Counted from the stretch's first letter, positions 24,290 through 31,922 are shown. The stretch: 64,000 nt of DNA from Herpetosiphon sp042688385 (GCF_042688385.1 NZ_JBHUPY010000001.1:558001-622000), one strand, 5' to 3'. The notes: generated by a model from the sequence alone, not told the origin. A program made the numbers and translations.

Positions 24290-24686
24290 ATTCTTGAGTG
24301 TAACGTTACGAAGTTTCAGCTTGTTGCTCGGAGTAATGTTGCTGATGGCATGTGGTTCAGGAAACAGGAGCACCAAACCGGTGCAAATTCGGGTGCATAA
24401 TGCGACCGATCGCGGCATCCGCGAGGTGTGGCTTGGCGCAAGTGGTTATACCGATTCCGAGCCAGCCCGCAATCTGGCTGCTGGTGCAACGAGTGCGTAC
24501 ATTGGCTTTGAAGCAGCTTTGCCCAATTATCGCCAACTTCAAATCGTTATGGAAGATGGTGCACGCTATCTTGGCATTGCTGATCCAAAGCCGATGTTTG
24601 GACAAGATGATTTGCCGCCAGGCAACTATCAATTTGATATTAGCCTCATCAACGATGAAGCAGTTGTGACGATTATTCAGCAATAG
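24279..24686 (+). CDS. Small lipoprotein, cassette copy 1
   Basis: 135 residues from the ATG at 24279; a TTG at 24273 is also in frame and better spaced from GGGGAG. Signal MKPKFLSVTLRSFSLLLGVM with lipobox LMAC. The mature domain (VQIRVHNATDRGIREVWLG to PPGNYQFDISL) is a small beta-rich fold, shared with the copies at 27080 and 30044. Its first 150 bases differ from the 27080 copy at very few positions, so duplication or conversion is recent. It is preceded only by the EspG-like stump. Confidence 0.8.
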   Translation: MKPKFLSVTLRSFSLLLGVMLLMACGSGNRSTKPVQIRVHNATDRGIREVWLGASGYTDSEPARNLAAGATSAYIGFEAALPNYRQLQIVMEDGARYLGIADPKPMFGQDDLPPGNYQFDISLINDEAVVTIIQQ

Positions 24687-24724
24687 CTGCTTGTTGGTTG
24701 CTGGTAGGCTTAGTTTTACTCAGT

Positions 24725-24751
24725 ACTCATTCCATAAAGCCCTTAATGAGT
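24725..24751. repeat. Inverted repeat ACTCATT/AATGAGT
   Basis: Seven-base inverted repeat (24725-24731 and 24745-24751) after the lipoprotein gene and just before module M4. No T run; it could be a weak hairpin or an operator. Confidence 0.3.
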
Positions 24752-24795
24752 GATATAAATATACCAAAAGTCCTACTATGAAATCTAAAATCATG

Positions 24796-24870
24796 TTGAC
24801 AAGCAGCATTGGATTGATTATATTGATAGGCATTAATCCTTGCAAGAGTTATAATCCATTACCCGTTTGT
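24796..24870 (+). promoter_or_regulatory. Promoter/leader module M4 of WXG effector C
   Basis: TTGACA (24796-24801)-N17-TATATT (24819-24824), a near-consensus promoter, followed by CATTAATCC and TATAATCCATTACCC, which resemble the ATTAATCC and GATTAGTACCC parts of M5. The proximal TATTTT promoter of M1-M3 is not evident. A hairpin GCACA/TGTGC lies just before the ribosome-binding site. Confidence 0.6.
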
Positions 24871-24985
24871 GATTTAAAATATTTGGAAATGGCAATTGCC
24901 TATATCCAGCTTGTGGGTAAACACAGCGTAGGGTGGATTCATGACATTTTTTTAATTGCACATTTGTGCGCTTGCGGGAGACTGT

Positions 24986-26191
24986 ATGACCGCAGATATT
25001 ATTGCCAATCGGTATGAGGTTGTTGAACAAGCCGGAGTGCGATTCCAAAAACTCTACGATCAACAAGTGCAAATGGAAGCGCTGGTGCGCCGTACGTATG
25101 AGCAACTACGTGGTGGTGCATGGCAAGGTGCGGCTGCTACAGCATTTTTTGCCGAAATGACCGACGAGGTTTTTCCGGCTATGAAACGCTTGCAACAGAT
25201 GCTGATTGTTGGCAGCGAAATGGCCACCCAAATCAACCAAATCTTTCGCCAAGCTGAAGAAGAAGCTGCAAAGCAAATCGTATTCGATGCTAGTGCAGTA
25301 TCAGGTGGCACAGCGTCTGGTGGTGCGGCATCGGGTGGCACGGCATCGGGCGGTAGCACAAGTGCAGATGCAGCGAATGCGTTGCCAGCGCCTGTTTCAA
25401 CTGATAAAATTTTCACTGATGACTACATGGATCGGATGATCGGCTCACAATTTAAGGGAGCCAATGACCCTGAATTAAATAGTGCAATGGAAACGATCAC
25501 GAGTGGTAAAGCCTCGGAAGCTGAAATTCAAAATGCTTTGGCCCAGATTGCCAAATCGCGCGGTTTATCAATGGAAGAAGTGACCGCGAACTACAACAAA
25601 TTTAATCAATTGCGCCAAGAAGCATCTGAAATTGCGCGTAAAACAGGTAACCCAATGCCTGATAATGTAAACTTCCTGCATCCTAACTTCTTAGGTAGTA
25701 CCGCAAGTTTGCGCTATGGTAAAGTTGTTGGTGATGCACTCGGTATTGATCCGGTCTTTGCTTCGATGCTTAACCCTACTGGTGGTTTAGTGGGTAATGG
25801 TAATTATGCAATTGATGCTGGTGAACGCCCTGTTGGCTATCATGGCATTATGCACGATGCAGCTGGATATTTGAAAAATTATCATAATGATGGCCCTGGC
25901 TATAATTATCTTGGTCAAGAAAACCGTGACCCCCGTGATCCATTAACTGGTCAAGAATCCGGGATTCGCTATTGGAATCGTAAAATGGCCTATGGATTCA
26001 TTGATGGCAATGGGATCAATTTTAATCCGCCAATTGTATCCAATGTAGTTGCTGAAATTGGTGGATGGGGTATCGGCACATACACTGATATTAAACGTGA
26101 AGTTCCTAAAATTTGGGAATCTACCAAAAGTACAGCTAGTGATACATGGAATTCGCTATCCAAAGGCGTAAGTGATATTTTTTCGTTCTAG
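24986..26191 (+). CDS. WXG100-phospholipase A2-like effector C
   Basis: 401 residues from the ATG at 24986, preceded by GGGAG. N-terminal WXG100-like hairpin with W46-Q-G48; the linker is built of SGGTA-type repeats (about 104-125). The C-terminal domain, homologous to that of effector D, contains VGNGNYAIDAGERPVGYHGI followed by MHDAAGYL with H290-D291. The G-x-GN-x2-ID...HD pattern matches the calcium loop and His-Asp dyad of parvovirus-type phospholipase A2. Predicted to attack membranes after secretion. The EspG-like gene and lipoprotein follow. Its base composition is more AT-rich than that of effector D. Confidence 0.72.
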   Translation: MTADIIANRYEVVEQAGVRFQKLYDQQVQMEALVRRTYEQLRGGAWQGAAATAFFAEMTDEVFPAMKRLQQMLIVGSEMATQINQIFRQAEEEAAKQIVFDASAVSGGTASGGAASGGTASGGSTSADAANALPAPVSTDKIFTDDYMDRMIGSQFKGANDPELNSAMETITSGKASEAEIQNALAQIAKSRGLSMEEVTANYNKFNQLRQEASEIARKTGNPMPDNVNFLHPNFLGSTASLRYGKVVGDALGIDPVFASMLNPTGGLVGNGNYAIDAGERPVGYHGIMHDAAGYLKNYHNDGPGYNYLGQENRDPRDPLTGQESGIRYWNRKMAYGFIDGNGINFNPPIVSNVVAEIGGWGIGTYTDIKREVPKIWESTKSTASDTWNSLSKGVSDIFSF

Positions 26192-26221
26192 GAACTAGTA
26201 AATAGTATATTGACATAAAAA

Positions 26222-26256
26222 TTGATCAGCTTATACAATCTGCATAAGCTGATCAA
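26222..26256 (+). other. Perfect hairpin between effector C and its EspG-like gene
   Basis: TTGATCAGCTTAT (26222-26234) pairs over 13 bp with ATAAGCTGATCAA (26244-26256). There is only a broken T run (CTCTTTC), so partial termination or RNA processing is as likely as full termination. An analogous hairpin is in the effector D cassette at 29162-29209. Confidence 0.7.
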
Positions 26257-26283
26257 GCTCTTTCATGAGTATTGGGAGAATTT

Positions 26284-27090
26284 ATGCAATTAATCAGTGA
26301 AATTACCTATCCAGTTCGATTATCAAGTGCGGAATTATTTGCACTTTTAGCGCTGGTTTCCGCGCCAACGTTGCTGGGTGCTGAGGTAGAGTCTCCACGC
26401 TCGATTAATAGCGAACGTGGCCAATTGTTATGGGAGCAAGGAACAGCCGAACTGCGAGCCAATGGCTGGCTCGTATATGATGAAGTAACACAGACTGATG
26501 TTGTTAACGAAACGCTTTTGCTGCTGCTGTTAAATGCGGTCAATGCTGAAGTTGTACTATTAACCACATGGGATCAAGCTGATGGCACACATCATGGGGT
26601 CGCGCATTATGATCATGGACAAACTCTTGTTGAAATGTCGATCGTTGATGGTATGCATGAATTTGTAATGTTTGCGCAGCGTACTGATGGATTACTGCGA
26701 ATAGCACGTCGTTTAGCCCCAAAATTACCACTAAACGCCGAGTCAATTCAATTTAAGCTAACTCACGAACAAGCGGCTATGGCCAAACAAAATCCTGATG
26801 TACATTTACTTCAATCGTTTGGATTAAGTGAAATTGCTGCACAACAATTTGCTGCCACGCTTCAAAAGCCACGTTTATATGGCAGTATTAATCTCCTGCG
26901 CTCAGAAGCAACTGAGGTCATCGTCAACCGAATTATTGGAATTGTTCTTGCTGAAACAAGTGCATGTCTTGGCTTGGTCAGATCTGATGGCAGTATCGAC
27001 TACTATCATGTTAGCGAAGCTGATTTTATTCAATTACTTGATCAGGAGATGACGAACTTAGCAGAGATGCAGGTTGTCTATGAAGCCTAA
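26284..27090 (+). CDS. EspG-like putative effector chaperone, cassette 2
   Basis: 268 residues from the ATG at 26284, with GGGAGA four bases upstream. No signal peptide. Layout: an N-terminal strand and helix (YPVRLSSAELFALLALV), a helix-strand block RGQLLWEQGTAELRANGWLV, then a region that in ESX-associated EspG proteins is a beta-sheet (VVLLTTWDQADGTHHGVAHY). EspG binds WXG/PE-PPE substrates in the cytosol; the shape and the position right after a WXG effector fit that role. I see similarity of layout, not proof of homology. The stop overlaps the next lipoprotein start. Confidence 0.6.
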   Translation: MQLISEITYPVRLSSAELFALLALVSAPTLLGAEVESPRSINSERGQLLWEQGTAELRANGWLVYDEVTQTDVVNETLLLLLLNAVNAEVVLLTTWDQADGTHHGVAHYDHGQTLVEMSIVDGMHEFVMFAQRTDGLLRIARRLAPKLPLNAESIQFKLTHEQAAMAKQNPDVHLLQSFGLSEIAAQQFAATLQKPRLYGSINLLRSEATEVIVNRIIGIVLAETSACLGLVRSDGSIDYYHVSEADFIQLLDQEMTNLAEMQVVYEA

Positions 27091-27487
27091 ATTCTTGAGT
27101 GTAACGTTACGAAGTTTCCGCTTGTTGCTCGGAGTAATGTTGCTGATGGCATGTGGTTCAGGAAACAGGAGCACCAAACCGGTGCAAATTCGGGTGCATA
27201 ATGCGACCGATCGCGGCATCCGCGAGGTATGGCTTGGGTCAAGTGGCTATACCGATTCCGAGCCAGCCCGCAATCTGGCTGCTGGTGCAACCAGCGCCTA
27301 CATTGGCTTTGAAACAGCCTTGCCCAATTATTATCAGCTCAATATTGTGATGGATGATGGCGAGCGCTATCTTGGCATTGCTGATCCAAACCCGATGTTT
27401 GGGCAAGATGATTTGCCGCCAGGCAACTATCAATTCGATATTAGCCTCGTCAACGACGAACCAGTTGTGACGATTATTCAGCAATAG
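27080..27487 (+). CDS. Small lipoprotein, cassette copy 2
   Basis: 135 residues, start ATG 27080 inside the end of the EspG-like gene (11-base overlap, translational coupling); a TTG at 27074 is in frame. Same lipobox LMAC and domain as the copy at 24279, from which it diverges mainly in the second half (NYYQLNIVMDDGERYLGIAD). Probably the cassette's immunity or periplasmic-side partner for a phospholipase effector. Confidence 0.8.
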   Translation: MKPKFLSVTLRSFRLLLGVMLLMACGSGNRSTKPVQIRVHNATDRGIREVWLGSSGYTDSEPARNLAAGATSAYIGFETALPNYYQLNIVMDDGERYLGIADPNPMFGQDDLPPGNYQFDISLVNDEPVVTIIQQ

Positions 27488-27522
27488 CTGCTGATCCAGC
27501 GCTCCACATCCCATTTCCTCGT

Positions 27523-27551
27523 AGCCTTGCGTGCCAATTTAGCGCAAGGCT
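27523..27551 (+). terminator. Hairpin after lipoprotein copy 2
   Basis: AGCCTTGCG (27523-27531) pairs with CGCAAGGCT (27543-27551). No T run follows; a weak terminator at best. Confidence 0.35.
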
Positions 27552-27583
27552 CAAAATTGCCCCTAAAGCTTCCGAAAAACGTG

Positions 27584-27650
27584 TTGACAAATAATCACCT
27601 GATTTAGTATCCTAATGAGGTATTAATCCCGTTGAGGGATTAGTACCCAT
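27584..27650 (+). promoter_or_regulatory. Promoter/leader module M5 of WXG effector D
   Basis: TTGACA (27584-27589)-N18-TATCCT (27608-27613), then AATCCC-GTTGA-GGGATT, a perfect six-bp hairpin, and GATTAGTACCC (27638-27648). The same box order as M1-M3. A second hairpin GCCGTC/GACGGC (near 27747-27766) precedes the TAGGAGG ribosome-binding site. Confidence 0.7.
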
Positions 27651-27782
27651 CGTCTTTTTCTTGTCCAAAGTCTTGGAAATCCCATTTGGTATGGCCCGTC
27701 TTGTGAGAGAACAAGAATTGTGGAGGTTTTGTGGTATTTTTTGTTGCCGTCGCAGTTGTGACGGCGCTCGCTAGGAGGCTGC

Positions 27783-29138
27783 ATGGCCGCAGATATTGTA
27801 CAGAATAAGTTTGAAGATGTGGAGCAAGTGTCCACTCGGTTCCAAAAATTGCACGATCAACAAGTGCAAATGGAATCAATGATTCGCCGCATGCACGATC
27901 AATTGGTGAATTCGTGGGAAGGTGATGCCGCTGAAGCATTTTTTGCTGAAATGGCTGATGATGTGTTTCCAACCCTCAAGCGCTTGCAAAATCTTTTGAG
28001 TGTCGGTAGCCAAGTTGCCAAACAAATCAACCAAATCTTCCGCCAACATGAAGAAGAAGCCTCGAAGATCGTCACCTTTGAAGGTAACGGTTCAGGCTCA
28101 GGTGGCGGCGGGAATGGCACTGCGAGCGCTGGTGGCGGCGGCGGTAGCGCCGATGGCGGCAGCAGCAGTGGCGGTGGCAGTGGTGCTGGCGCTGGTGCTG
28201 GGGTTGCTGCTGGTGGCGGCGGCTCATCGTCAGGTGGCGGCGGCTCATCGTCAGGCGGCGGCGGTGGCGGTTCATCGTCAGGTGGCGGTGGTGGTGGCGG
28301 TTCATCGTCAGGTGGCGGCGGTGGCGGCAGTAGCACTGCGAGTGCTGGTGGCGGCGGTGGCGGTGGTGGCGGTGGCAGCAGCCAAAGCCCAATGTCACCA
28401 GATCAAGTCTTCAATGATAAATACATGGGCAGTTTGGTCGGCCAACAATTCCAAGGTGCTGGCAACCCTGAGTTGAACTCAGCCATGGAATTGCTCACCA
28501 GTGGCAATGCTACTCCTGAACAAGTCGAAGAAGCCCTGAAGAAGATTGCCGCAGCCCGTGGTTTGCCATTAGAAAAAGTTCAAGCCGACTATGGCAAGTT
28601 CCTTGAATTGCGCGATCAAGCAGCCAAAACTGGCGCAGCCAACGGTCAATCAGCAGTCGAATCCATCAACCAAACCTTCCATGGCGATTTCATGGGCAGC
28701 ACCTCAAGCTTGCGCTATGGTAAAGTCGTCGGCGATGTCTTGGGCATCGACCCAGTATTTGCTTCGATGCTCAACCCAAGCGGTGGCTTGGTTGGCCCTG
28801 GTAACAAGGCAATTGACTTGGGCGATTCGCCAGTCAGCTATCACGGCGCAGTCCACGATGCTGCTGGCTACCTCTACAACTACCACGACAGTGGCCCAGG
28901 CTACAACTACCTTGGCTTGGAACGCCGCGACACGGCCAACCCATTGACCGGCCAAGAATCCGGTATTCGCTACTGGAACGAAAAAATGGGCAACACGGGC
29001 ATCGGTGCAACCATTAGCAATGGCGCTGGCAGCTTGATTGGCAAAGCCCAAGATGCAGTCAATTGGTTCGGCGATGTCAAAAAGGATGTCCAAAATACCT
29101 GGGGTGGAGTCAAAGATTGGTTCTCCAAAACCTTCTAG
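27783..29138 (+). CDS. WXG100-phospholipase A2-like effector D with polyglycine linker
   Basis: 451 residues. WXG100-like hairpin at 1-100 with W45-E-G47; then about 105 residues of almost pure Gly/Ser (GGGGSSSGGGG units), encoded by a tandem DNA repeat at 28090-28385. The C-terminal domain is homologous to effector C and has V337-GPGN-KAIDLGDSP and the dyad H358-D359 in AVHDAAGYLYNY: a canonical GPGN calcium loop of phospholipase A2 type. It heads a complete cassette: effector, hairpin, EspG-like gene, lipoprotein. Linker length is likely to vary by slippage between strains. Confidence 0.76.
   Translation: MAADIVQNKFEDVEQVSTRFQKLHDQQVQMESMIRRMHDQLVNSWEGDAAEAFFAEMADDVFPTLKRLQNLLSVGSQVAKQINQIFRQHEEEASKIVTFEGNGSGSGGGGNGTASAGGGGGSADGGSSSGGGSGAGAGAGVAAGGGGSSSGGGGSSSGGGGGGSSSGGGGGGGSSSGGGGGGSSTASAGGGGGGGGGGSSQSPMSPDQVFNDKYMGSLVGQQFQGAGNPELNSAMELLTSGNATPEQVEEALKKIAAARGLPLEKVQADYGKFLELRDQAAKTGAANGQSAVESINQTFHGDFMGSTSSLRYGKVVGDVLGIDPVFASMLNPSGGLVGPGNKAIDLGDSPVSYHGAVHDAAGYLYNYHDSGPGYNYLGLERRDTANPLTGQESGIRYWNEKMGNTGIGATISNGAGSLIGKAQDAVNWFGDVKKDVQNTWGGVKDWFSKTF
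28090..28385 (+). repeat. Tandem Gly/Ser-coding repeat
   Basis: In-frame repetition of GGTGGCGGCGGCTCATCGTC-type units inside effector D. Prone to slippage; any length change in multiples of three keeps the frame. Confidence 0.85.
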
Positions 29139-29161
29139 GTAATCCTTAAGCTTAATCGTAT

Positions 29162-29209
29162 AATGGGCAGTGGCTTGGACGTTCTTGCAACGCCGATCCA
29201 CTGCCCATT
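29162..29209 (+). other. Perfect hairpin between effector D and its EspG-like gene
   Basis: AATGGGCAGTGG (29162-29173) pairs perfectly over 12 bp with CCACTGCCCATT (29198-29209), ending five bases before the AGGAGG of the next gene. Same place as the hairpin at 26222-26256 but unrelated in sequence. Confidence 0.7.
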
Positions 29210-29227
29210 TCAGCAGGAGGCCAGAAT

Positions 29228-30040
29228 ATGGCACAAACACGCGAATTAACCTACCCATTGCAGTTTAGCACTGCTCAATTTTCATATCTCTTGGGGATGG
29301 TTCATGCTCAAAATGTGATCGGTGGCGATGATGCTACGTTGTTCCCAGTTGATCCGGCCCAGCGCCAAGCACAATGGGATCAGGGTTTGGCTGAGCTTCA
29401 AGCCGATCAGTGGATTGTTTGGGATGAGGCTGCTGGCCATTTTTCCATGACTGATCCCTTGATGATGGTGATTGCAACCGTCGCCGAGCCAGATATGGTG
29501 GTGGTCAGCGAATGGCAACATCGTGCAAGTGGCAGCCAAGGCGTAAGCCACTATTTCTCGCCTAGCGGTATCATCGAAATGAGCTTGGTCGGCGGCCAAT
29601 ATACCTTGGTTGCGCTCACCAATATCGATGTGATGACTGAGCGCTTGGCCCATAGTTTGGGCTATCAAGATATTGCGCAGCCAGATGCTGGCTTTAACTT
29701 TCCCCGCGAATTGGTCGAGCAAGCCAAGCATAATCCCGATCCACGCTGGTTGGCGCAACAAGGCATCGCGCCTGAAGCCGCCCAGTATTTTGCCGAAACC
29801 TTACAAGCGACCGCTAGCCGCGGCACGGTAACGATTTTGCGTACCATTGAGGCCAAAGCGGTTGGCATGCGCTTGGTGGGGGCATTAATTGGCGCTGGTG
29901 GTCAACAATGGCTTGCCTTGCCCCACCCCAATCAAACAATTGATTATTTTACTGCAACCACTGCCAATTTTATGGGCGTAACCAGTTCGTTGATTAACGA
30001 ATTGCTCAATACGCCAATTGAAGAGCTAGTGGCTGGCTAG
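29228..30040 (+). CDS. EspG-like putative effector chaperone, cassette 3
   Basis: 270 residues, cytoplasmic, with AGGAGG upstream. Paralogue of the gene at 26284: YPLQFSTAQFSYLLGMV, RQAQWDQGLAELQADQWIVW, MVVVSEWQHRASGSQGVSHYF and the C-terminal QTIDYFTATTANFMGVTSSL align in order. The lipoprotein gene follows by three bases. Proposed to hold or deliver effector D to a type VII-like secretion machine; no such machine is encoded in the window. Confidence 0.6.
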   Translation: MAQTRELTYPLQFSTAQFSYLLGMVHAQNVIGGDDATLFPVDPAQRQAQWDQGLAELQADQWIVWDEAAGHFSMTDPLMMVIATVAEPDMVVVSEWQHRASGSQGVSHYFSPSGIIEMSLVGGQYTLVALTNIDVMTERLAHSLGYQDIAQPDAGFNFPRELVEQAKHNPDPRWLAQQGIAPEAAQYFAETLQATASRGTVTILRTIEAKAVGMRLVGALIGAGGQQWLALPHPNQTIDYFTATTANFMGVTSSLINELLNTPIEELVAG

Positions 30041-30043
30041 GCT

Positions 30044-30436
30044 ATGAAGATCGTTCGTCTGTGGGCGCTGTTGAGTCTGTTATTAATCAGCCTTGCTGGT
30101 TGTGGTGGTGATGACATGGATAAAGTGCATATTCGAATTCGCAACGATAGCGACATCGATATTGAGAATTTTTGGCTCGGTGCTGGCGGAGTTGGCCAAG
30201 AAACTACGCCCTATGGCGCAATTAGCTCTGGCCATATTACCGAGTATCAAGCTCACGAACCAGTGCTTGCCAACTATCGCAAGATGAATTTCGTCACGGT
30301 CGATGGCAAACAATATCTCGATGTAATTTACCCCGAAAAGCATGTTGGTACGCCTGAGTTGGCTCCTGGCTACTACACATTTTCGTATGCGTTGGATAAC
30401 GATAAGCCAGTGCTGACGTTAACCAAAGATAAATAA
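30044..30436 (+). CDS. Small lipoprotein, cassette copy 3
   Basis: 130 residues; signal MKIVRLWALLSLLLISLAGC with lipobox LAGC. The mature domain (KVHIRIRNDSDIDIENFWLG ... LAPGYYTFSYAL) aligns with the two other copies but is clearly older in divergence. It ends the cassette and is followed by a strong terminator. Candidate immunity protein for effector D. Confidence 0.8.
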   Translation: MKIVRLWALLSLLLISLAGCGGDDMDKVHIRIRNDSDIDIENFWLGAGGVGQETTPYGAISSGHITEYQAHEPVLANYRKMNFVTVDGKQYLDVIYPEKHVGTPELAPGYYTFSYALDNDKPVLTLTKDK

Positions 30437-30455
30437 TAATCCTGCATACTATGCC

Positions 30456-30493
30456 AACACCGCAGTTTTATCCATTACTGCGGTGTTTTTTTA
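30456..30493. terminator. Strong bidirectional terminator
   Basis: AACACCGCAGT (30456-30466) pairs perfectly with ACTGCGGTGTT (30477-30487), followed by T on the plus strand. It ends cassette 3 and overlaps the 3' end of the convergent membrane-protein gene. Confidence 0.9.
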
Positions 30494-31034
30494 TGCGCTG
30501 CCAAAGATAAACCAAGCCAACTGCTACCAATACCACAAAGCTGCCATTAACAAATAGCCACTTGCTGGCACTCAACCATGGCGTGAGCCAATCGATAATT
30601 GGCGTGCGCTCAGGATAACGCCCCATTACCAACGCAGCACCGCAATTTTCAGCATAATCAAGCCCTAAACCGATAACTGGCACCAGATTCAGCAAGCGCC
30701 AATTGCTTCCATCCGCAAACGCACGTTGGCCCAACCAACTAATGGCGGTGGCTAAAAACAGCGTATAGGCCAAGGGCCAGATCAGATCAAAGCTAAACCG
30801 CGCCGCAACATATTCAGCCCGACCTTCTGGGCCATAGGCCTCGGCAAAGCGATATAAATCGTCGGCACTATAGAATAAGCTACTATCCGGCGAACCAACA
30901 TCTGCACTATATTGCTGCGACTTTTGCGCTTGTTGCGGCAAGACGAAGCCCAAAAAACCAGCGAAAATAGCCAGCCCAACGAGTACCAGCCAACCCTTGC
31001 TCTGGCGTTCAAGCCAGCGCGAAAATCTACGCAT
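30468..31034 (-). CDS. Membrane protein, unknown function
   Basis: 188 residues from the ATG at 31032-31034 (GGAG seven bases upstream); a TTG at 31100 would add 22 residues. Four likely membrane helices (about 14-33, 84-103, 122-140, 160-180). A segment FAEAYGPEGRAEYVAARFSFD lies between the first two. No family recognised. It lies divergent from the glucokinase gene. Confidence 0.65.
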   Translation of the reverse strand: MRRFSRWLERQSKGWLVLVGLAIFAGFLGFVLPQQAQKSQQYSADVGSPDSSLFYSADDLYRFAEAYGPEGRAEYVAARFSFDLIWPLAYTLFLATAISWLGQRAFADGSNWRLLNLVPVIGLGLDYAENCGAALVMGRYPERTPIIDWLTPWLSASKWLFVNGSFVVLVAVGLVYLWQRIKKHRSNG

Positions 31035-31150
31035 TGCAATGCTCCAACTAAGCTGCTCGTTATTGCTACGCACAAACCGCCCGCTTGGATCGGACTTCAA
31101 GGCATAGTCTGTGCTTGCATTGATTAAGCTACTTTGCGGGAGGATTATGC

Positions 31151-31894
31151 ATGCAGATTTTAGGCCTCGATATTGGCGGCACGGGGATTAAAGCAGCTCC
31201 GGTAGATTGTGAAACTGGCAAATTATTGGCCGAGGTGGAGCGTCGCGACACGCCGCAACCGGCCACACCCGACTCGGTGCTCGAAGTGGTGCAAGAGTTA
31301 GTTGAACATTTTGATTGGCAAGGGCCAATTGGCTGTGGCTTTCCGGCGGTGGTGCAACGCGGGATTGTACGCACGGCCTCGAATATTGATCAACGTTGGT
31401 TGCATTGTGAGGTGGCATCGCGCTTCAGCAAACATTTTGATCGCGAAGTAACCGTGATTAACGATGCTGATGCTGCTGGCCTAGCCGAAATTACCTTTGG
31501 CGCAGGCCGCGAAGTGATGGGCACATTGCTGATGTTGACATTAGGTACAGGCATTGGCACCGCGCTCTTTCATGATCACGATTTATTGCCCAATTTGGAG
31601 CTTGGCCAGATTATTGTTCGTGGCAAGCCCGGCCACGAGTGGGCTGCCGCCAGCGTGCGCGAAGATCAAAACCAAAGCTGGGAGCAATGGGCGCAAGGCG
31701 TGGAGCTATTTCTGCAAACCATCGAAGTGATGCTCTGGCCCGATTTAATCATTCTTGGCGGCGGCGTAAGCAAAGATGCTGATCAATTTTTGGATCGGAT
31801 TCGGATTCGGGCCAAATTAGTGCCAGCCCGCTTGACCAACGATGCTGGGATTATTGGCGCTGCCTTGTTTGCGGCCCAAGCAAGCCCCGAATAA
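31151..31894 (+). CDS. ppgK: Polyphosphate glucokinase (ROK family)
   Basis: Phosphorylates glucose using polyphosphate and/or ATP. 247 residues, the compact length typical of PpgK. N-terminal phosphate loop LGLDIGGTGIKAAPVD; INDADAAGLAE catalytic Asp region; LMLTLGTGIGTALF; the C-terminal LIILGGGVSKDADQF. GGGAGGA precedes the ATG. Stands alone, divergent from the membrane protein. Confidence 0.88.
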   Translation: MQILGLDIGGTGIKAAPVDCETGKLLAEVERRDTPQPATPDSVLEVVQELVEHFDWQGPIGCGFPAVVQRGIVRTASNIDQRWLHCEVASRFSKHFDREVTVINDADAAGLAEITFGAGREVMGTLLMLTLGTGIGTALFHDHDLLPNLELGQIIVRGKPGHEWAAASVREDQNQSWEQWAQGVELFLQTIEVMLWPDLIILGGGVSKDADQFLDRIRIRAKLVPARLTNDAGIIGAALFAAQASPE

Positions 31895-31922
31895 CAGTCA
31901 TGCACTTCGGGGCTAAGCGAAT

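Noticed and set aside
24778..25017. 79-codon plus-strand frame before effector C
   Set aside because: It contains the M4 promoter and overlaps the true effector start; no protein family features.
27899..28336. Minus-strand frame encoding long polyproline
   Set aside because: It is the complement of the Gly/Ser repeat in effector D; low-complexity artefact.
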